A stretch of 64,000 bases of DNA, taken from positions 17,649,115 through 17,713,114 of the forward strand of contig ML677348.1 of assembly GCA_007922305.1 (NCBI GenBank), read 5' to 3'. The notes under the pieces were generated by a model that ran no database searches, was not told where the DNA came from, and saw nothing but the letters and a program-made list of their open reading frames with translations. Position numbers and translations under genes: made by a program. Position 1 is the first letter of the stretch. Every line of letters starts with the position of its first letter. This DNA comes from Dermatemys mawii (lineage: Eukaryota > Chordata > Testudines > Dermatemydidae). This document shows positions 1 through 13,792 of this stretch, one piece after another.

Positions 1-1585
1 AGGGTTAACATTCTCTTTTGAAACGTGCCATGGGATCTATAGAGTAGTTTTTAAATCTACAGCTATTGTGTTTTCTCTTCATAGGTGAAAGTCCCATTGA
101 CATCTATGGCAGTTTCGCCCAGGAAGTGAGAGCTAACTATCAGAGCAGAAACCCGTTGTGCTGACATGAGAGGAAATCTGTATTTGGTTCACAGCTCCAA
201 ATTTCTGCTTTTCTGGTGGAACTGAAATGAAAATTGTAACATCTTTTTAATGCAATTCCTTTAGGGAATGTTGTCAGCCCTTTAATGATTCAGATTTGTT
301 TTGATTAGAATTAATAATTTATTATATTTTTTCATAGTCTGTTTTAGCTTAAGTATACATTTGCCTCGACTGTTTCTGGAGAATTCTGGTATCAATGAGA
401 TTTTTTTAAACAAATTAAATAAAAAGCAAAATCTGACTGCTTCAAAATATTGTAAAGACAATTTTCATAGCATTTTTCTTTAAACCAAATCAATTTTTTA
501 AATAGGTCATCAAATTTGAGTGGTAATTGTTTATCACCTGATTGCTGAATAACTCTGACCCATTTTAAGCGTCTACTGCAACCATAAAATTGCTACATAA
601 GCTTTAAAAGAATAAACCTCGACCAGCTTGTCATCACATAACTTTCATAACACCTTTAGGGAGTAGAAACAAACGGTTAAAAGGAAAGTTAGCTGACTCA
701 TTTCATGAGTAGCTGATGTTAGTACTAGCAGCTTGGAAGTTAACAGATAAAAATGTTATCTAGTAAACTGTAAGATACTTTTAACAATTAGTGTACATAG
801 TTATGTACAAATTAAGTTCAGTTAACTCTGTCCTAAATTTGTATGAGACAATACTATTCTGTTAGCCTAATTGTGGTAAATTAATACCTAGAAAAAAGGA
901 TTAGAGAGCCTGTTATTTTCATATCTTTTACAAAACAATTTTAGTTAATACAGTGAATTCTCCTAGAGAGTCTGGATTCATTTCTTTATTTCTATTCCTG
1001 TTAAAAGCAGGGCCGTACCATTTTATTTTAAACATACAATTAAGTTTCACAATTAAACAAGATTCAGGTCTCTTCATATAGATTTCAGTTTGCTCTAAAC
1101 AGGCAATCCATATATTTCACCTGAAGTATCAGATATCAGAGGTTATCCCTTGATTTGTTATTCTTGATTTGTACATAGTAAAATCACATCAACATTTGCG
1201 GTGTTGAAGAATTCCGTCAAATGACATAAAGGGGAGCCATGTCTTTCCACAGCCAAATTAAAATAGGCAATAAGTCTAGTCACTATACTACAAAGCCTTG
1301 CTGAGGAGAGCCACAGAAACAATTTAAATTTGTTACTGCTCTATTCTCACTAATTACGAGCATCAAAGTGAGAAGTGTGTTAAGATTTAGTGCGCCAGAT
1401 TTATTTGTTGCCCCCATAACTTGTGTAACCATTATTCCCAGTGAAGAATGGATATCAGAGGCTACGAACAGAAAGCTAGCATTTTACCGACATTATTTCT
1501 GTGTAAATCACTACCAAGGTGCAGGACAACAGCAAATCAGGCCCTCTGTGTTCAAAATGTGAATTAGGGGCAAATGAAAGATGAG
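1..1585. other. Intergenic, AT-rich, no gene seen
   Basis: Only short, unconserved open frames are present. Nothing on either strand resembles an exon, RNA gene or intact mobile element. Confidence 0.6.
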
Positions 1586-1689
1586 GGGAAGTGCACCTAT
1601 ACCCCTTTGGTCTTACTTTTGGTGTACCTGGAAATAAAGTCCAAACGAAAGCCATCCTGTGAATTTAATTTTTGTATATAGGCCTACCC

Positions 1690-1800
1690 TTTAAGTTTGA
1701 TTCTGCCTGCAGTTGCCCCAGTGTACACCAGAAATAACTCCATCAAATAAAAGGCATTACACCAGTGTAAAAGTGTTGTAAGCGAGGAGATAATCAGATC
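1690..1800. repeat. Palindromic MITE-like remnant (ACACCAGTGTAA family)
   Basis: The sequence contains GTGTACACCAG and TTACACCAGTGTAA with spacing typical of a short palindromic non-autonomous DNA element common in reptile genomes. Ends and TSD are not clear. Confidence 0.45.
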
Positions 1801-2021
1801 CTATAATGTCAGTGAAGCATAATCCCAATCACTATTTTGCAAAAGCCAGATCTTCCCATTGCTATATCAGCCAGTGCACATATGCACAATTATTGTGACT
1901 TAATTTCCACATCTGGGCACTTGTCCTTCATTCTGCACCATAAGAAACAAAGCAATGCAGTGAGGGATTTGTTTTTCATAACTTAGCATATCCTTGTAGA
2001 AGCTAATGCAAAGGCACTATC

Positions 2022-3118
2022 TAGGATTGCCAACTCTCTAAATGCACAAATTGCTCTGCCTCTGCTCACTCCATCCTCCCTCCCCCTGTTGCTCGCTCTC
2101 CCCCACCCTCACTCACTCGCTCATTTTCACCAGGCTGGGGCTGGACTGCAGGAGCAGGTGAGGGCATCGGCTGGGGGTACAGCCTCTGGGGTGGGTCTGG
2201 AGATGAGGGGTTTCGGGTGCAGGTGGGGGCTCTGGGTTTGGGGGTGGGGCCGAGGGGTTTGGAGTGTGTGAGGGGACTCCATGCTGAGGCGAGAGGTTGG
2301 GGTGTGGGAGGCAGTACAGGCTCTGAATGAGGGTGCGGGCTCTAGGATGGGTCCAGAAATGAGGGGCTCATGGTGCAGGAGTGGGATCCAGGCTGTAGTA
2401 GGGAATTGAGTGCAGGGGAGGTGAGGGCTCGGGCTGAGGGTGCAGGCTTTGGAGTGGGGTCAGGGATGAGGGGTTTGGCGTACATCAGGGGGCTCCAGGC
2501 TGAAGCTGAGGGGTTCAGAGTGCAGGAGGGGGTTCTGAACTGGAGGAGAGGGTATGGGGTGCAGGCTCTGGGAAGGCATTTGGGTGTAGGAGGGGGATTG
2601 AGGCAGCAGATTGGGGCACAGAAGAGGGTTTGGAGTGCAGACTCTGGGAGGGAGTTTGGATGTGGGAAGGGGCTCAGAGCTGGGAAAGGAGGTTGAGGCA
2701 TGGGAGGAGTTTAAGGGTGCAGGCTCCAGGCTGCACTTACCTCAGACATCTCCCCAGAAGCAGCAACATGTCCCTCGACTCCTAGGTGGAGGTGTGGCCA
2801 GCAGCTCTGCATACTGCCTCCCCCTGCAGGCACTTCCCCCACAGCTCCCATTGGTTGCGGTTCCTGGCCAACAGGAGTTGCAGATCTGTTGCTCAGAGCA
2901 GGCTAGGGGCAGCACATGGAGCCCCTATGGCCATTCCTCCACCTAGGATCCAATGGACATGTTGCTGCTTCTGTGGAGCCACACAGAGCCAGGTAGGGAG
3001 CCTGTCAGCCCCTCGCCAACTGGACTTCTAATGGCCCAATCAGCTGAGCTGTCCCGAGCTGCCAGGGTCCCTCTTTGACTGGATGTTCCAGTTGAAAACT
3101 GGACACCTGGCAAGCCTA
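2022..3118 (+). mobile_element. 1.1-kb hAT-type non-autonomous element, G-rich interior
   Basis: The left end TAGGATTGCCAACTCTC pairs with the right end, whose reverse complement is TAGGCTTGCCAGGTGTC. The 8-bp flanks gcactatc and gtgctctc are alike at 5 of 8 positions, consistent with an old TSD. From about 2100 to 2720 the interior is a run of G-rich units built on 'gtgcaggctctggg' and 'gggtttggagtg', a degenerate tandem repeat. The open frames across it are by-products of this composition. No transposase is encoded. Confidence 0.6.
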
Positions 3119-3264
3119 GTGCTCTCTGAATGTGCAAAACTGTCATTGTTGCTCATAGTAGCCAATCAATGCCTCATCATGAGCAGACCTTCATGAATCA
3201 CGTGATGGACCTCTGACAAAAAAGAAGTGGGAGTTTGTACCTAGAACCTATAGAATGCTTTTCA

Positions 3265-3440
3265 TCTTTCGAAGCCTGTCTGATTAATCCTCACATTACA
3301 TCCGTGATGTAGAAGTCACCATTCTTATCCTCATTTTAACAAGTGGGGAAGTTGAGCCAGGGGAGTTGTGACCTTCCCAAAGCCATGGCAGGAGTCAATG
3401 GTAGAACTCAGAGGTTCTTGGCTCCCACTCATGCTCGGAC
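3265..3440 (-). repeat. MIR-like SINE remnant
   Basis: The minus strand reads through a MIR-like core: TGGGAAGGTCACAA, then CTCAACTTCCCCACTTG, AATGAGGATAA and GTGAGGATTAA before CGAAAGATG. Order and spacing match the 3' half of MIR. Confidence 0.7.
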
Positions 3441-3926
3441 CAGTAGACCACACCTTTCTCTCACTGCCGACACAGACTGATGCTGAGTGGTACGTGAAAG
3501 AGCATTAGTAGTTAGTAATTCATTTGAAAGCATGTGGTTAACAAACTTCTGCAGTTAATAGAGACGTGGTCAGCTTGGCCAGCCTAGTGGCTATTGGTAG
3601 TGCTCTGTACTGACAGCTAAGAGAGAAGGTAGGTATGCCTTGTGTCATTCATTGCCCTCCCACCCGCAGGCAATTAGGGAGCAGCACTGATTGGTTTTGA
3701 AAGGAGTCCATTCTAATCATCCTCAACTAGAAGAAAGGTGGCAGTGACACCAGTCTCAGGGGTAGCAGTGATTAAAGCAGAGGGAAACGAGTTCTGTCAG
3801 GTCTCTGTGAGGAACAGAGAGAATCCCACAGAGCAGGTAGGGATGTACACATCATGTCTTTGTTTATCATGCTCAGTTATTTATAAGTTGTTTATTTATT
3901 TATGGCATACTGGCTTCCCCAGGCAG

Positions 3927-4562
3927 CAATTTAAAGGGCCTGTGGCTCCCAGCAGCAGCTGGAGCCCTAAGCCCTTTAAACTGTTGCCAGAGCCCTGCTG
4001 CTGGAGTCCTGGGGTAGCAACGGCAGGGCTCAGATGGCGATTTAAAGGCCCTGGGCCCTTTAAATCACCGCCCGAGCCCTGCCACCGCTACCCCAGGGCT
4101 CTGGGGACAATTTAAAGGGCCTGGGGCAGTAGCGGCAGCCCGGACCCTTTAAATTGCCTGCTCAGCCCTGCTCCCAGAGCTCTGGGGTAGCAGCAGAGGG
4201 GCTCCAGTGGTGATTTAAAGGGCCCAGGGCTCAGGCTGTCGCTACCACCCCAGGCCCCTTAAATCGCCACCAGAGCCAAGCCCTGCCACCGGTACCCCAG
4301 AGCTCTGGCAGCAAGGCTGCAGGGACGATTTAAAGGGCCCGGGGAGGTAGCAGCAGCCGGAATCCCAGGCCCTTTAAATTGCCACCTGAGCCCTGCTGCT
4401 GGAGCCCAAGGGGTCACGGCAGCAATTTAAATTTAACCCTCGCTGCAGCTGGGAGCTCCGGTGGTGATTTAAAGGGCCCGGGGCTCTCAGCTGCTGCTAC
4501 TACAGCCCGAACCCCAGGCCCTTTAAATTCTGATTTAAATGGCCCTGGGATTTAAAGGCCCT
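3927..4562. repeat. TTTAAA-rich inverted/tandem array
   Basis: More than a dozen TTTAAA cores occur in about 630 bp, alternating between 'gatttaaagggcc' and its complement 'ggccctttaaatc', separated by 20-45 bp of GC-rich spacer built on 'agccctgctgctggagc'. Neighbouring units are often in opposite orientation, so the region can fold into many hairpins. No coding potential. Confidence 0.75.
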
Positions 4563-4976
4563 GCCTGTTCCAGTTGAGGCCACACCCTCTCCTCAGGACT
4601 CCAGAGCACTAGTAAGTCCTTTAAGTTACTTTCACCCCTGCAACAGCAGCTATTGAAGCTGAAAGTTCTGAGTTTATGAGCCGCTCCTGCCTGAGCCAAA
4701 AGATCCCTCTCTGTTAGCTGAGGCTGTCACAGGCTCATCAGCCTCTCTAGGTGCTCCAGTTCCCACTACAAGGGGACAGAGCATGACACTATATGGAGCA
4801 GGTTACATAAGTTTAAACATACAAGCCACTTGACCCCACAAGCTGTTTGTTACCTGCAGTGAATGTAGAATTTTGGAACATTGGAACGTGTTGTCAAATG
4901 TAAGGCTAACATCTGAGACAAAGCAGAAAGGTTCTGTTCCAAGCAGTGAGCTCCATGCTTTTCAGTATTCAGAGCC

Positions 4977-5099
4977 TAGGGTTGCCAGCCCTCCAGGATT
5001 AGCCTGTGCTCTCCAGGAATTGAAGATTAATCTTTAATTAAAGATTATGTCATGGGAAGAAACCTCCAGGAATATGTCCAACCACAACTGGAAACCCTA
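4977..5099. mobile_element. 123-bp hAT-type MITE with perfect TSD
   Basis: It begins TAGGGTTGCCAGCC and ends GGAAACCCTA, flanked on both sides by tcagagcc (4969-4976 and 5100-5107). The interior has a self-complementary stretch around 'ttaatctttaattaaag'. Confidence 0.82.
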
Positions 5100-5109
5100 T
5101 CAGAGCCCC

Positions 5110-8100
5110 ATAGAGAGGCCAGGTACTTTGTCTACTCAAAGTACCTTGCACTAAGGCTATTACCTTCTTATTTAGTGTAATTCCTAAAAATGTTGCTGCT
5201 GTAAGGGGCACATCTGGAATTAACATGACAGTGCTGGACCCAGTTAGCCACTACAATATTGAGGCTGTACCCAGAAGGAATGTCACTTTCCCATGGCAGC
5301 GCTTCTCTGACATATCCTAAAGTCCCCCTTCCTCACCCCAAAGATTCTATGTTTACAGATTGTAACTCCAGAATGGATATATGCCCATGAAACTAATGCA
5401 GACTAGTCAAATTCAAAAACCAAGACCTTTGTCCCACTCACACCCCAGGTCAGTCAAATTAATCAGTCTAGGGTTGGTTCTCTTGTCGGTATATTCTTTT
5501 TTGTACACTCAGTAAATATGAGCCATGTGTCATCAAGTATTATTAGTTTTAAACCTTCTTTTGGAAGTATTCTTCTCCATTACCCAGGTGTCCCAGAATC
5601 TGACACCAGCTTTGGGTAGAAGAGACTTTTTTTTCCCAGAAGACACTTGCCACTAAAAATAGCCATGAAAAATCAATGTGTGAACTCCCCTAGTTGGTGT
5701 GGTTTCCATCAGATAGCTAGCTAGTATTCACTCTTCCAAGGTCTGCCTGCTGGCATCATAGCTCGTATTAGCTGCTGTTGATACAGACTTGGGAGTATAA
5801 TTTTTTCTTCCTACCTGTTTTGACATTTTCCACTGGGCATATATTAACCCTCCTCTATCCCCCAGTGTTTGTAATGGAGTGGAAGCCAATATGGCTGCCC
5901 TTGGCTCCATTCAGAATAGGGTTTGGAAGGAATAGCAATGTTTGCTAAATGGAGAAGGCCAAAATTGGTAAGGAAAAAACCTCAATTTTGCAAGAATGAT
6001 TTAGTCTTCTTTATTCACTGGGAGCTTTGCCTGTGTAATGAGTGAGGATGGTGTATTGAATATGGATCTGGCAGGAACAATGGAAGTAATAATATTATAA
6101 ATAGCATTTGACAATGTCCTTTTATAACAACCAAAGGCCCACATTTCTCTCAGTTGCACCTGGGTAAACCCATTTAATTCAGTTTAACTCAGTATATTTA
6201 CTGTATAACAGAGTGAACACTATCCTTACTTACAAACGAGTACCATGCTGCAAGCAGTGAATGCCTGGGCTGGTTTTATGGTTTCATTAGACCCCAACAT
6301 AATCATTCATAGGGACCCTATCTCCTCAACTTCTCCTTTCTTCTCTCCCCACATCCTCTTTGCTCTTTTGATTTTGGTTGTGAAAAAGTGGAAAGTAAAT
6401 TGTGGTTCTTTCCACCAAAGCTGGAAAAGGAAAGTAGCAAATTTTCCCTTCCCCTTTCTCTCAGGGTAAAGAAGGCTTGGTTAACAGGTCTTACTGTTTT
6501 CCCAGAGCAGGACAGTAGAGAAAACACTGGTTTTCACTCTGCTAATTGCACCTAAAATGAGGCACAGTGAGCTGGGTCTCAAGACTCTCAAACCCGACTC
6601 AGCCAAATACCTATGTACCTATGTAAACCCATGAATAACCCCCTTGACTACTTACCTTCTTAAAGTTAGGCTTGTGCTCATGTGCCTTGCTGAATCAGGG
6701 CCTTAGCCAGCAGCAGATTCTAAAGTCCTAGGGGACATTTGGGCTTGTCCCATAATCACTTCCCTATGCTTCCTGGGTTTTGTGAATCACAAAAGCTGGC
6801 TTTGCAGCTATTTCATGGAAAACGCAGAATTGTTTCTAAATGCGCAACTCTCAGTTGATATAATTTGCATGAACGCTAAAATTTTGTTTCTTTAGAGATT
6901 ATCTGCTTCTGGTGTTTATTCCTCACTTGGTGTCATAAATCTGTCATCTAATCATTTCCACAGCAACCATCTGGGATGTCACAGGGGTGGGGCTCTGAGA
7001 GGACTGAGGAGTAGGAACAAATACACTTAATAAAGAGAGAAATTGCAAGAACCGGAATAGAAAACACCAGAATGAAATAGGGCCCAATCCTGCTCCTATT
7101 AAAGTGGTGGGACTTCTGTAATTAACTTTAACAGGAGTGGGAGAAGGCCCACAGATTGCTGAAAGAATGTTTGGTGTTTTTTTTCCTTAAGGAAATCATT
7201 TTAATACCAAAGCAGTGGCGGTAATGCAGGTCAAAGCTCTGTGCCCACTGCATTTGAACAGAATAATTGAATAAACATATCTGTTTGGGGAGGAGGAGAA
7301 GGAGAAAATGAATTGTTACCAAAAGAAACAAACTGAGACATGAAATGAGCATGTTTTAAACTCGAAAATAATATTACGGTCTAAATTTAAATGTGAAAAA
7401 ACTCTTTATTTTGTTCAAATTCAGGGTCAGGCGTTTAGAAGCCGCAGCAGCTTGAGGAGACTGATGTAACAGTGGAGGAGGACTGAAGCGCTCTGTTTAT
7501 TCACAGTGCTGGGAAGCAGGACAGAAAAGCTCAAGGCAAGCTTCCTTATGACATTCCAAAAGCAAACTGCATGCCTGACCTGAAGTGATCAGCCCCTGGG
7601 GAACAGGCGGGTAACTGAGACTCAGTGCTCAGTCATTCATGGGCTTCTTTCTGTAAAGCAGCCCACGGAGCCAAAATTGTATATGTGTCAATATGTGCGT
7701 GTGTGGTTTAATGATGAAGGCTACTGTTAACTGCGGGCTAAGCTTCAAACATCAAACCCCATTTCGTTTGCTCCCCTGTGCCAAATTTAAACATGCCGTT
7801 CCAGCAGTGAAAGGTCTGGTCACTACACCACAGCACTAGCTGGTCATCCTTTTGGAAAATATTTTGGAGTGTAGCAAGGAATTCAAATTTGTCTTGAACT
7901 ACTTCTCTCTGTTCATTTAACAGACAAAATGTTTTGCAGCTGTCAATCCTACAGAATCTGGGCTACAGATAAATGCATTTGTTTTTGCAACAAAGTTCAA
8001 GTCATTGGGTTTGGCATCTGAATTCCATTTGTCCTGAAGATTTCATTTGTGCTTTCCCTCCTGCCTTCTTACCTTTAATCTTTTGTGTAGGAAATGAAAA

Positions 8101-8585
8101 TCAGTCTAGGCATGTACTTAAAAATGCCCCAAACCTTAGAATGTCTCATTTCATGCTGCCAAAATGTTAATCTAGGTATTTGAGCTTCACTTTTAATAAG
8201 TGCTATTATCAGTCACACTGCAGAAAAACTGGCTCAACTCACAGTTATGCTGAAACTGAGCCTGCATATTATAATTGCAGAGAAAACTACTTGTTGTTTG
8301 GAAACCAGTATTTCCCTCTTCAACATATTTTCTTGTCAGAGCTACAGCTGCATGTTTGTCATAGACAAGGAGGCCAAAGCAGATAGTATGGGGAAGAGCT
8401 CCTTAAGAGATGCCATTATTATTATTTTGCTTTTTTTTATTGCCAGTGATGAGCTTCACATTGTACAAGACATGAAAGAAGATACGGTCCCTCTGCATAA
8501 AGAATTGTTACAGCCTAAAGGCCCAATCCTGCAATCCTTTACCCATGTGATTGGTCCTTACTCAAAATGGGGCTTCATCCTGGCC
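5110..8585. other. Intergenic, no gene seen
   Basis: Moderately AT-rich single-copy-looking sequence. No exon with conserved content, RNA gene or clear element was found. Confidence 0.5.
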
Positions 8586-8591
8586 TAAGGA

Positions 8592-8823
8592 CTGGGCTAC
8601 ACTGGGAGGAGGGGGCGGTTTGAACTAAGGTATGCAACTCGAAGTCCCTTAGTTTGACTTACTTGGCCTTCCCCACAGTGGCAGTTCGACCACGGCAGCT
8701 CCCCCCTTGCCTCCGCTTACTCCTCTTGTGGAGCTGAAGTTCCAGAGTCGACAGGAGACGCGATAAATCAAACCCGATCCATCAAACACTACCCGCCAAT
8801 CCATCGGGTAGTGTACCCCTACC
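8592..8823. mobile_element. DNA-transposon-like element with short inverted ends
   Basis: The left end CTGGGCTACACTGG and the right end GTAGTGTACCCCTACC are roughly inverted copies. The interior is GC- and CpG-richer than its flanks and resembles a reptile MITE. The TSD could not be fixed. Confidence 0.45.
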
Positions 8824-8829
8824 TTAATT

Positions 8830-11800
8830 GTCATCAGTGGACATTCCCACTGATTTCAGCAATGCATAAGAACATAAGCCCTTCAGTAGGATCACTCACC
8901 TGAGTGAGAGTCTGCAGTATGAGGTCCAAGATGCACAGGCCACACAAATCAGAAACCCCAGGAAACCAGGAGAATGGTTTTGGCATGGATATCTTGGAAA
9001 AAAACATTGGGTAGGTGAAAGCATTTTGATTGCTTCTCTTTTGCATCATTTTAAGTATGGCCCTAAAAATCTCAGTACATACAAGATACGTTGCTCAGGC
9101 AGGGTTTCTCCTAAGTACCAAAGGGTCTCCCAGTGTAATCCTCAAGTAGAACATATATGGAAACAGCTTTAAAACACCCACCGACGTTGCTTATTAAAAA
9201 GATTTTCAGGGGTGGAAGTATAAAATTAAACGTGAGTAGGAACACTACCTTTTATGGAGCTGCAGGAAACCCTTCTCATCTCTGTTACATCCTGGTAAAG
9301 TTAGCAACTTTTATTAGATTCAGGACGGCCCGATTCCATCATACCATAGAATTCACATCTCCAATATTCCATCAACCAGCAAAACACATGCAATTAGTTT
9401 GTTTTGAATGTTGTTGGTCATTCTTTATGTCCTAAAACTATTTAGATAGTAAATCATGTGTACTGAATTGGTAGAATTGATTAAACTGGGGTCCCCGTGC
9501 TGCTTAATCCAACCCATTCATCCCACCTGGCAGCTCTTTCTGTTTTTGGAGCAATAGGGAGATCTAACCTAGTTTACACCGGTAGGAGCAGATACTACCA
9601 CAATCAGGATCTGGATCTACACTGTTGCCAATCTGATTTAGCAATTGCAGACTTAGATCTCTAGGTCTTGTGACAATCCCAAAACAACCCTTCCCCCTCT
9701 CCCCTCCATCCTTTTTTTTAAAAAAAAATGCTCACGATACCATTTAACAGTGTGGTGTCTTCTAATACCCTATCTAGAGAGTGGTCAGATATTTTAATAC
9801 CTTTTTTCACTCTTAATAAAAGCCTAAAATGTTCATCTTCCTACTTGGAAGATAATAAGGAAATAGCCACTTTACCAGGTTATTACTTAGGGCTAGTTGT
9901 TACTCACTGGTGAGAAGTTATATGTATTGTTCCATTGACTTCAGTGAGTAACTGAACTAGGGTGATCAGCCAGCAAATGTGAAAAATTGGGACGGGGGTG
10001 AGGGATAAAGGAGCCTATATAAAAAGAAGACCCAAAAAATCAGGATTGTCCCTGTAAAATGCATCTTGTCACCCTAAAGTGAACATATTCCTTATGCGGT
10101 GAGCATTGCAATCTATCCCTTAAACACAGGATTGCTTTCTTGTTTTTACAAGAAAAAACTCAAACCCTGTTTACTCAGTGGCTAAAGGAACGCAATAACA
10201 ATGTTTTACAGTACAGTACTCATATAGGATGTCCCTGTGTCCAAGGGATCCCAAAGTACTTTACAAATGTTGTATTGTGTGAGAGACAAACACAGGGCTC
10301 CAGAAGTAGAATTTGGCCCTTTATATGTCTCTCTTTGCAAAATGATGACGATGATGATGAAGCACAACTACCAGTGGGGTGGAACAAGACAGCTGTGCAA
10401 CAAGACAGCTGTGCAACAATGCAAAGCACTACTTCATGACAGTTTTGGCAAGAAGCAAAGAATACGATCTGCTAGTTTTTGAGCTGTGGTCTGCCAAGCA
10501 CTTGCCCCAAAGAGCTCTTCTTGGTCACCCACAGAATGAATTGATATGAGAAGGATTGGGAGGAGATATAGTCCATGTAAGAGGTTCCCTCTCTTACAAA
10601 GTGACCTGTAGGTTTAAAAAAACAAAAACAGAGGCAGCTTGGGGGTGGAAAGAAGGTTAGAAAACTACAAGGAGAATGTAAACAAGCAGAATGGAATTAT
10701 CCACGTTGGAACTGTCCAGGAAAATGGGGCGTCTTTTTACTATGACTGTCCTAAAGTAAGTGCAAGAGCAGCTGTGGAGTAGGAAATGTATCAGAACATC
10801 AATCTTTCTCTCTTCCCTGTCTAAAACCTGCCTATGTCTTACAAAAAAATACATGATTTCCTCCCATCCCCGCTTTTGTGATGCACTGGTCTAGAATGTG
10901 AACTACATTAAATGAATCATCTTTCTTCTGCTCTCGTTCCCTCTGCTTTCGAACACCAAGGTCAGTTACGGACTGCAGCACTGAACATCTCAGTCCACCC
11001 ACACACTGTAAGGCACTCAGATCTGTGGTTGACATCTCAGCTCAGCGTGGCAGGTGCTGGGGAAACAGCAGGAGAAGAAAAGGGGGTGGGGAAGCGTATG
11101 TACTTTTTTTTTTACTTTTATTTAAAACGTGGCCTTAAAAGATGGGAGATAAGAAATGCTGGAAGGGTAGAGAAATATTTTGCCTCTCCCTTAACACACA
11201 CAAGCCAGATTGCACTGTTCAGATGCACTCCTTCCTCAACAAGCCTGCCAGAGCCCCTGTGCGTGCAGGGGGAAGCATGCCTATTGCATCACAGAGGGTA
11301 TAGCATGCGTTCCCACCCATCAGTGGGCAGTCATGTGTGAACTTGCCTCTTCCCTGCCCAGTTAGTGGGGTGCAAGGAAAGAGGTAGGATTCTTATGGCT
11401 TCCATCCCTCTCCCCGCAGTGACTGGAGACAGCATGGCCCAGAGCTGGAGCTGTGGTGAGGGATTTCTATTGCTAGGGACACTTGCTGGGCCAAAGGCTT
11501 GGCTATAACACAAAGAGCACAAATCAGTACAAAGCTCCTCTTTGCACTCCCCTGCTCCTGCTCTCTACAGGTCTGACTTCCTGTGTCAAAAGGCACAGGA
11601 AATGGAAAATGCCAAGTGTTCTGCATAGTAAAGGGATGGTCAGAACAGGCCCCTTTTCCTCCAGCCAGTTTTTGTTTTCCTGTTGCTCTACTAACAACAG
11701 GGAGGGAGGATGGTCTAAGAGCCCTTTGATTGGCTCTACAACTTTAAGAATCATCCTTGCACTGAATGATTTTTCCTAGATCTGCTGTAAGGCCAGATTA

Positions 11801-12480
11801 CTCTACCAAACACTGTAAAGTAGCTGCACCCTGTCAGAAGGGGAGACCCAATGTCTTTAAATTAGACTGTCAATTTCAATAACAGCTGTACATACCCAGG
11901 CAAACCCTAACTCATGCAACAATCTGCAAGGTCCACAGGAAGGGGGCCCCTGATTTGGAGGAAGTGCAAACCATGGGCAGGAACTGAAATGGCAGAATAG
12001 GTGTTCAGCTTTTTTTTGTTTTGTTTTTTCCTGAACACTCATTCTACTGCAGAATAATCTGACAGCAGCTCTGCATCCACACTGTGAAGTTATCAATAAT
12101 TCTGCTGTATCATGAATGAGTTATCAATGTAAATTTCCAGTGTTCCAGCCTTCTGTGGCCTGACGGGTAGGGAGCTTTGCTTTTTGCTAACATGTCTCTG
12201 AATCAATCAATGGGGAAACAGTCTGATCAGTTTGTCTTCCTTTATTCCCCCAGTTTTGTTGGGCAGAATGGAAATTCCCAAAATCTTGACCGTCATTCCA
12301 GCTTGTTCCTAGGATTTCAAACCTCCAAGCTGTGAAAATGTGAACAGAAATCCCATGCTGTGGTTGAGGACTCTAGGCATTACGACACAAAATGGGAGCC
12401 TCTGTTTTAGGCAGTGTGCAGACACATAGCAACAGATAAATTCTTTGGGGCAGGACCTACAATCCCAATAGCGAAGACAG
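8830..12480. other. Intergenic, no gene seen
   Basis: Apart from a GAT-rich run near 10342-10360 and an old repeat-like patch around 10220-10300 ('ggatcccaaagtactttacaaa'), nothing is recognisable on either strand. Confidence 0.5.
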
Positions 12481-12484
12481 AGCC

Positions 12485-12610
12485 AGGGTATAAGAAAGGA
12501 AGGCTCATCATCCCTGATTTACAGATGGGGAATTGTGCCTCAAAGAGATTAAGAGATTTGCCCAAGGAGACACAGGAAGTCAGAGGTAGAGCCAAGAACT
12601 GTACTAAGAT
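12485..12610 (-). repeat. MIR-like SINE remnant
   Basis: The plus strand shows 'ttacagatggggaa', 'gcctcaaagagattaag', 'gatttgcccaagg' and 'gtcagaggtagagcca' in the order of an inverted MIR. Confidence 0.75.
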
Positions 12611-13139
12611 CTTGCAAGTAAAAAATATATTTTGGACACATTTCTATCATGGATAAAGTTACTATAGTGGGATATCCTATCCAACTGCTTATTTTTGTTC
12701 AGCTTTTTAGCTCTTTCCAGTGCAACATTTTAACATTTTGTTTCAGAGAAGATGGGGATAAAATTCATCCCCAATTTCAGCATTAACTGAACTGTATGAG
12801 GTGCATTTGTCCCATGTGTTAAAGTGCACCACCAGTTACAGAAAGGATACTGCTTACATTTTAGTGAGCAATTTCACATCTCCTCCATTATTCCCCTTCT
12901 TGATATGCCACTCCTCCACAGGGAATAAATCCAAGAGCATAATCAAACCTATTGTTTCTCTCCAAGAGTTTTTGTTTTAATCTCTAGGGGGAACAATACA
13001 CCTGATAAAATAAATCTACACTGACATCTTGTGGTGAGGATTATGAGATCCCTTGAGCCACTTACAACAGAACGTCACATGTCTTCTCTCCTGCTCACAA
13101 AAATCTAACACTTAAGGGAGAAGGGAAATACTCCAAGGG

Positions 13140-13215
13140 CCAGGTTTTCAGGGATGCTAAGGCCCCACAATTCCAGTTGAAGTCAATGGGAGCTGCAGCA
13201 CCTATGAAAAATCAT
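13140..13215. repeat. Half of a palindromic MITE
   Basis: Contains 'caggttttcagggatgct', then 'gttgaagtcaatgggagctg', the centre of a palindromic short element family that also appears near 16330 and 23976. Confidence 0.4.
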
Positions 13216-13792
13216 GCCTTTAAATCTCATATTAAACACCATTTTATGCCTGAAAGATGTTGGGGAAGAAGGTTTAAAATTATAATTATAAATCAAACTA
13301 TTATTAAACTGGACTTTCTGCTTTGAAATTATCATTGGAAGTACGTCTCGATCCCACATTTGCAAATTTCATGATAATTTAAAGCTTCTAATCATCAAAG
13401 AACAAGCTTCAAAAGAAGAGCTATTTTCATATTGGGAGTCTATTATCTCTGTAATCAGTGAAGCAAGAGAGATGTCAGTAGCACTCCAGATCCCCACTGT
13501 TATCTTCATCTGAAATTGCATGATTTTTTTTTAAAAAAAACAGTTGGCAGTTTGAGAAAGCATTCAACATTTTGTCCTCCCTGTTTTCCCAATTATTTCA
13601 GCTCCTCCTATTGTTCAGACAGAGTACAACAGGCCACCATCTTTTTCAGTGCTTATTTGGAAGCCTCTTGGGAATTCAGCATGAAGATATTGCCTACATC
13701 AGATAACCACCCTTGTAGTTGCCTGGGTGCAAGCCCCTATAGTAGACACAATTCACTCCAGTGCAGCAGGGTATTCTGTTCCATATATGTTC

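Noticed and set aside
2342..2946. Open frames of 108-119 codons on both strands
   Set aside because: G-rich degenerate tandem repeat within a DNA element.
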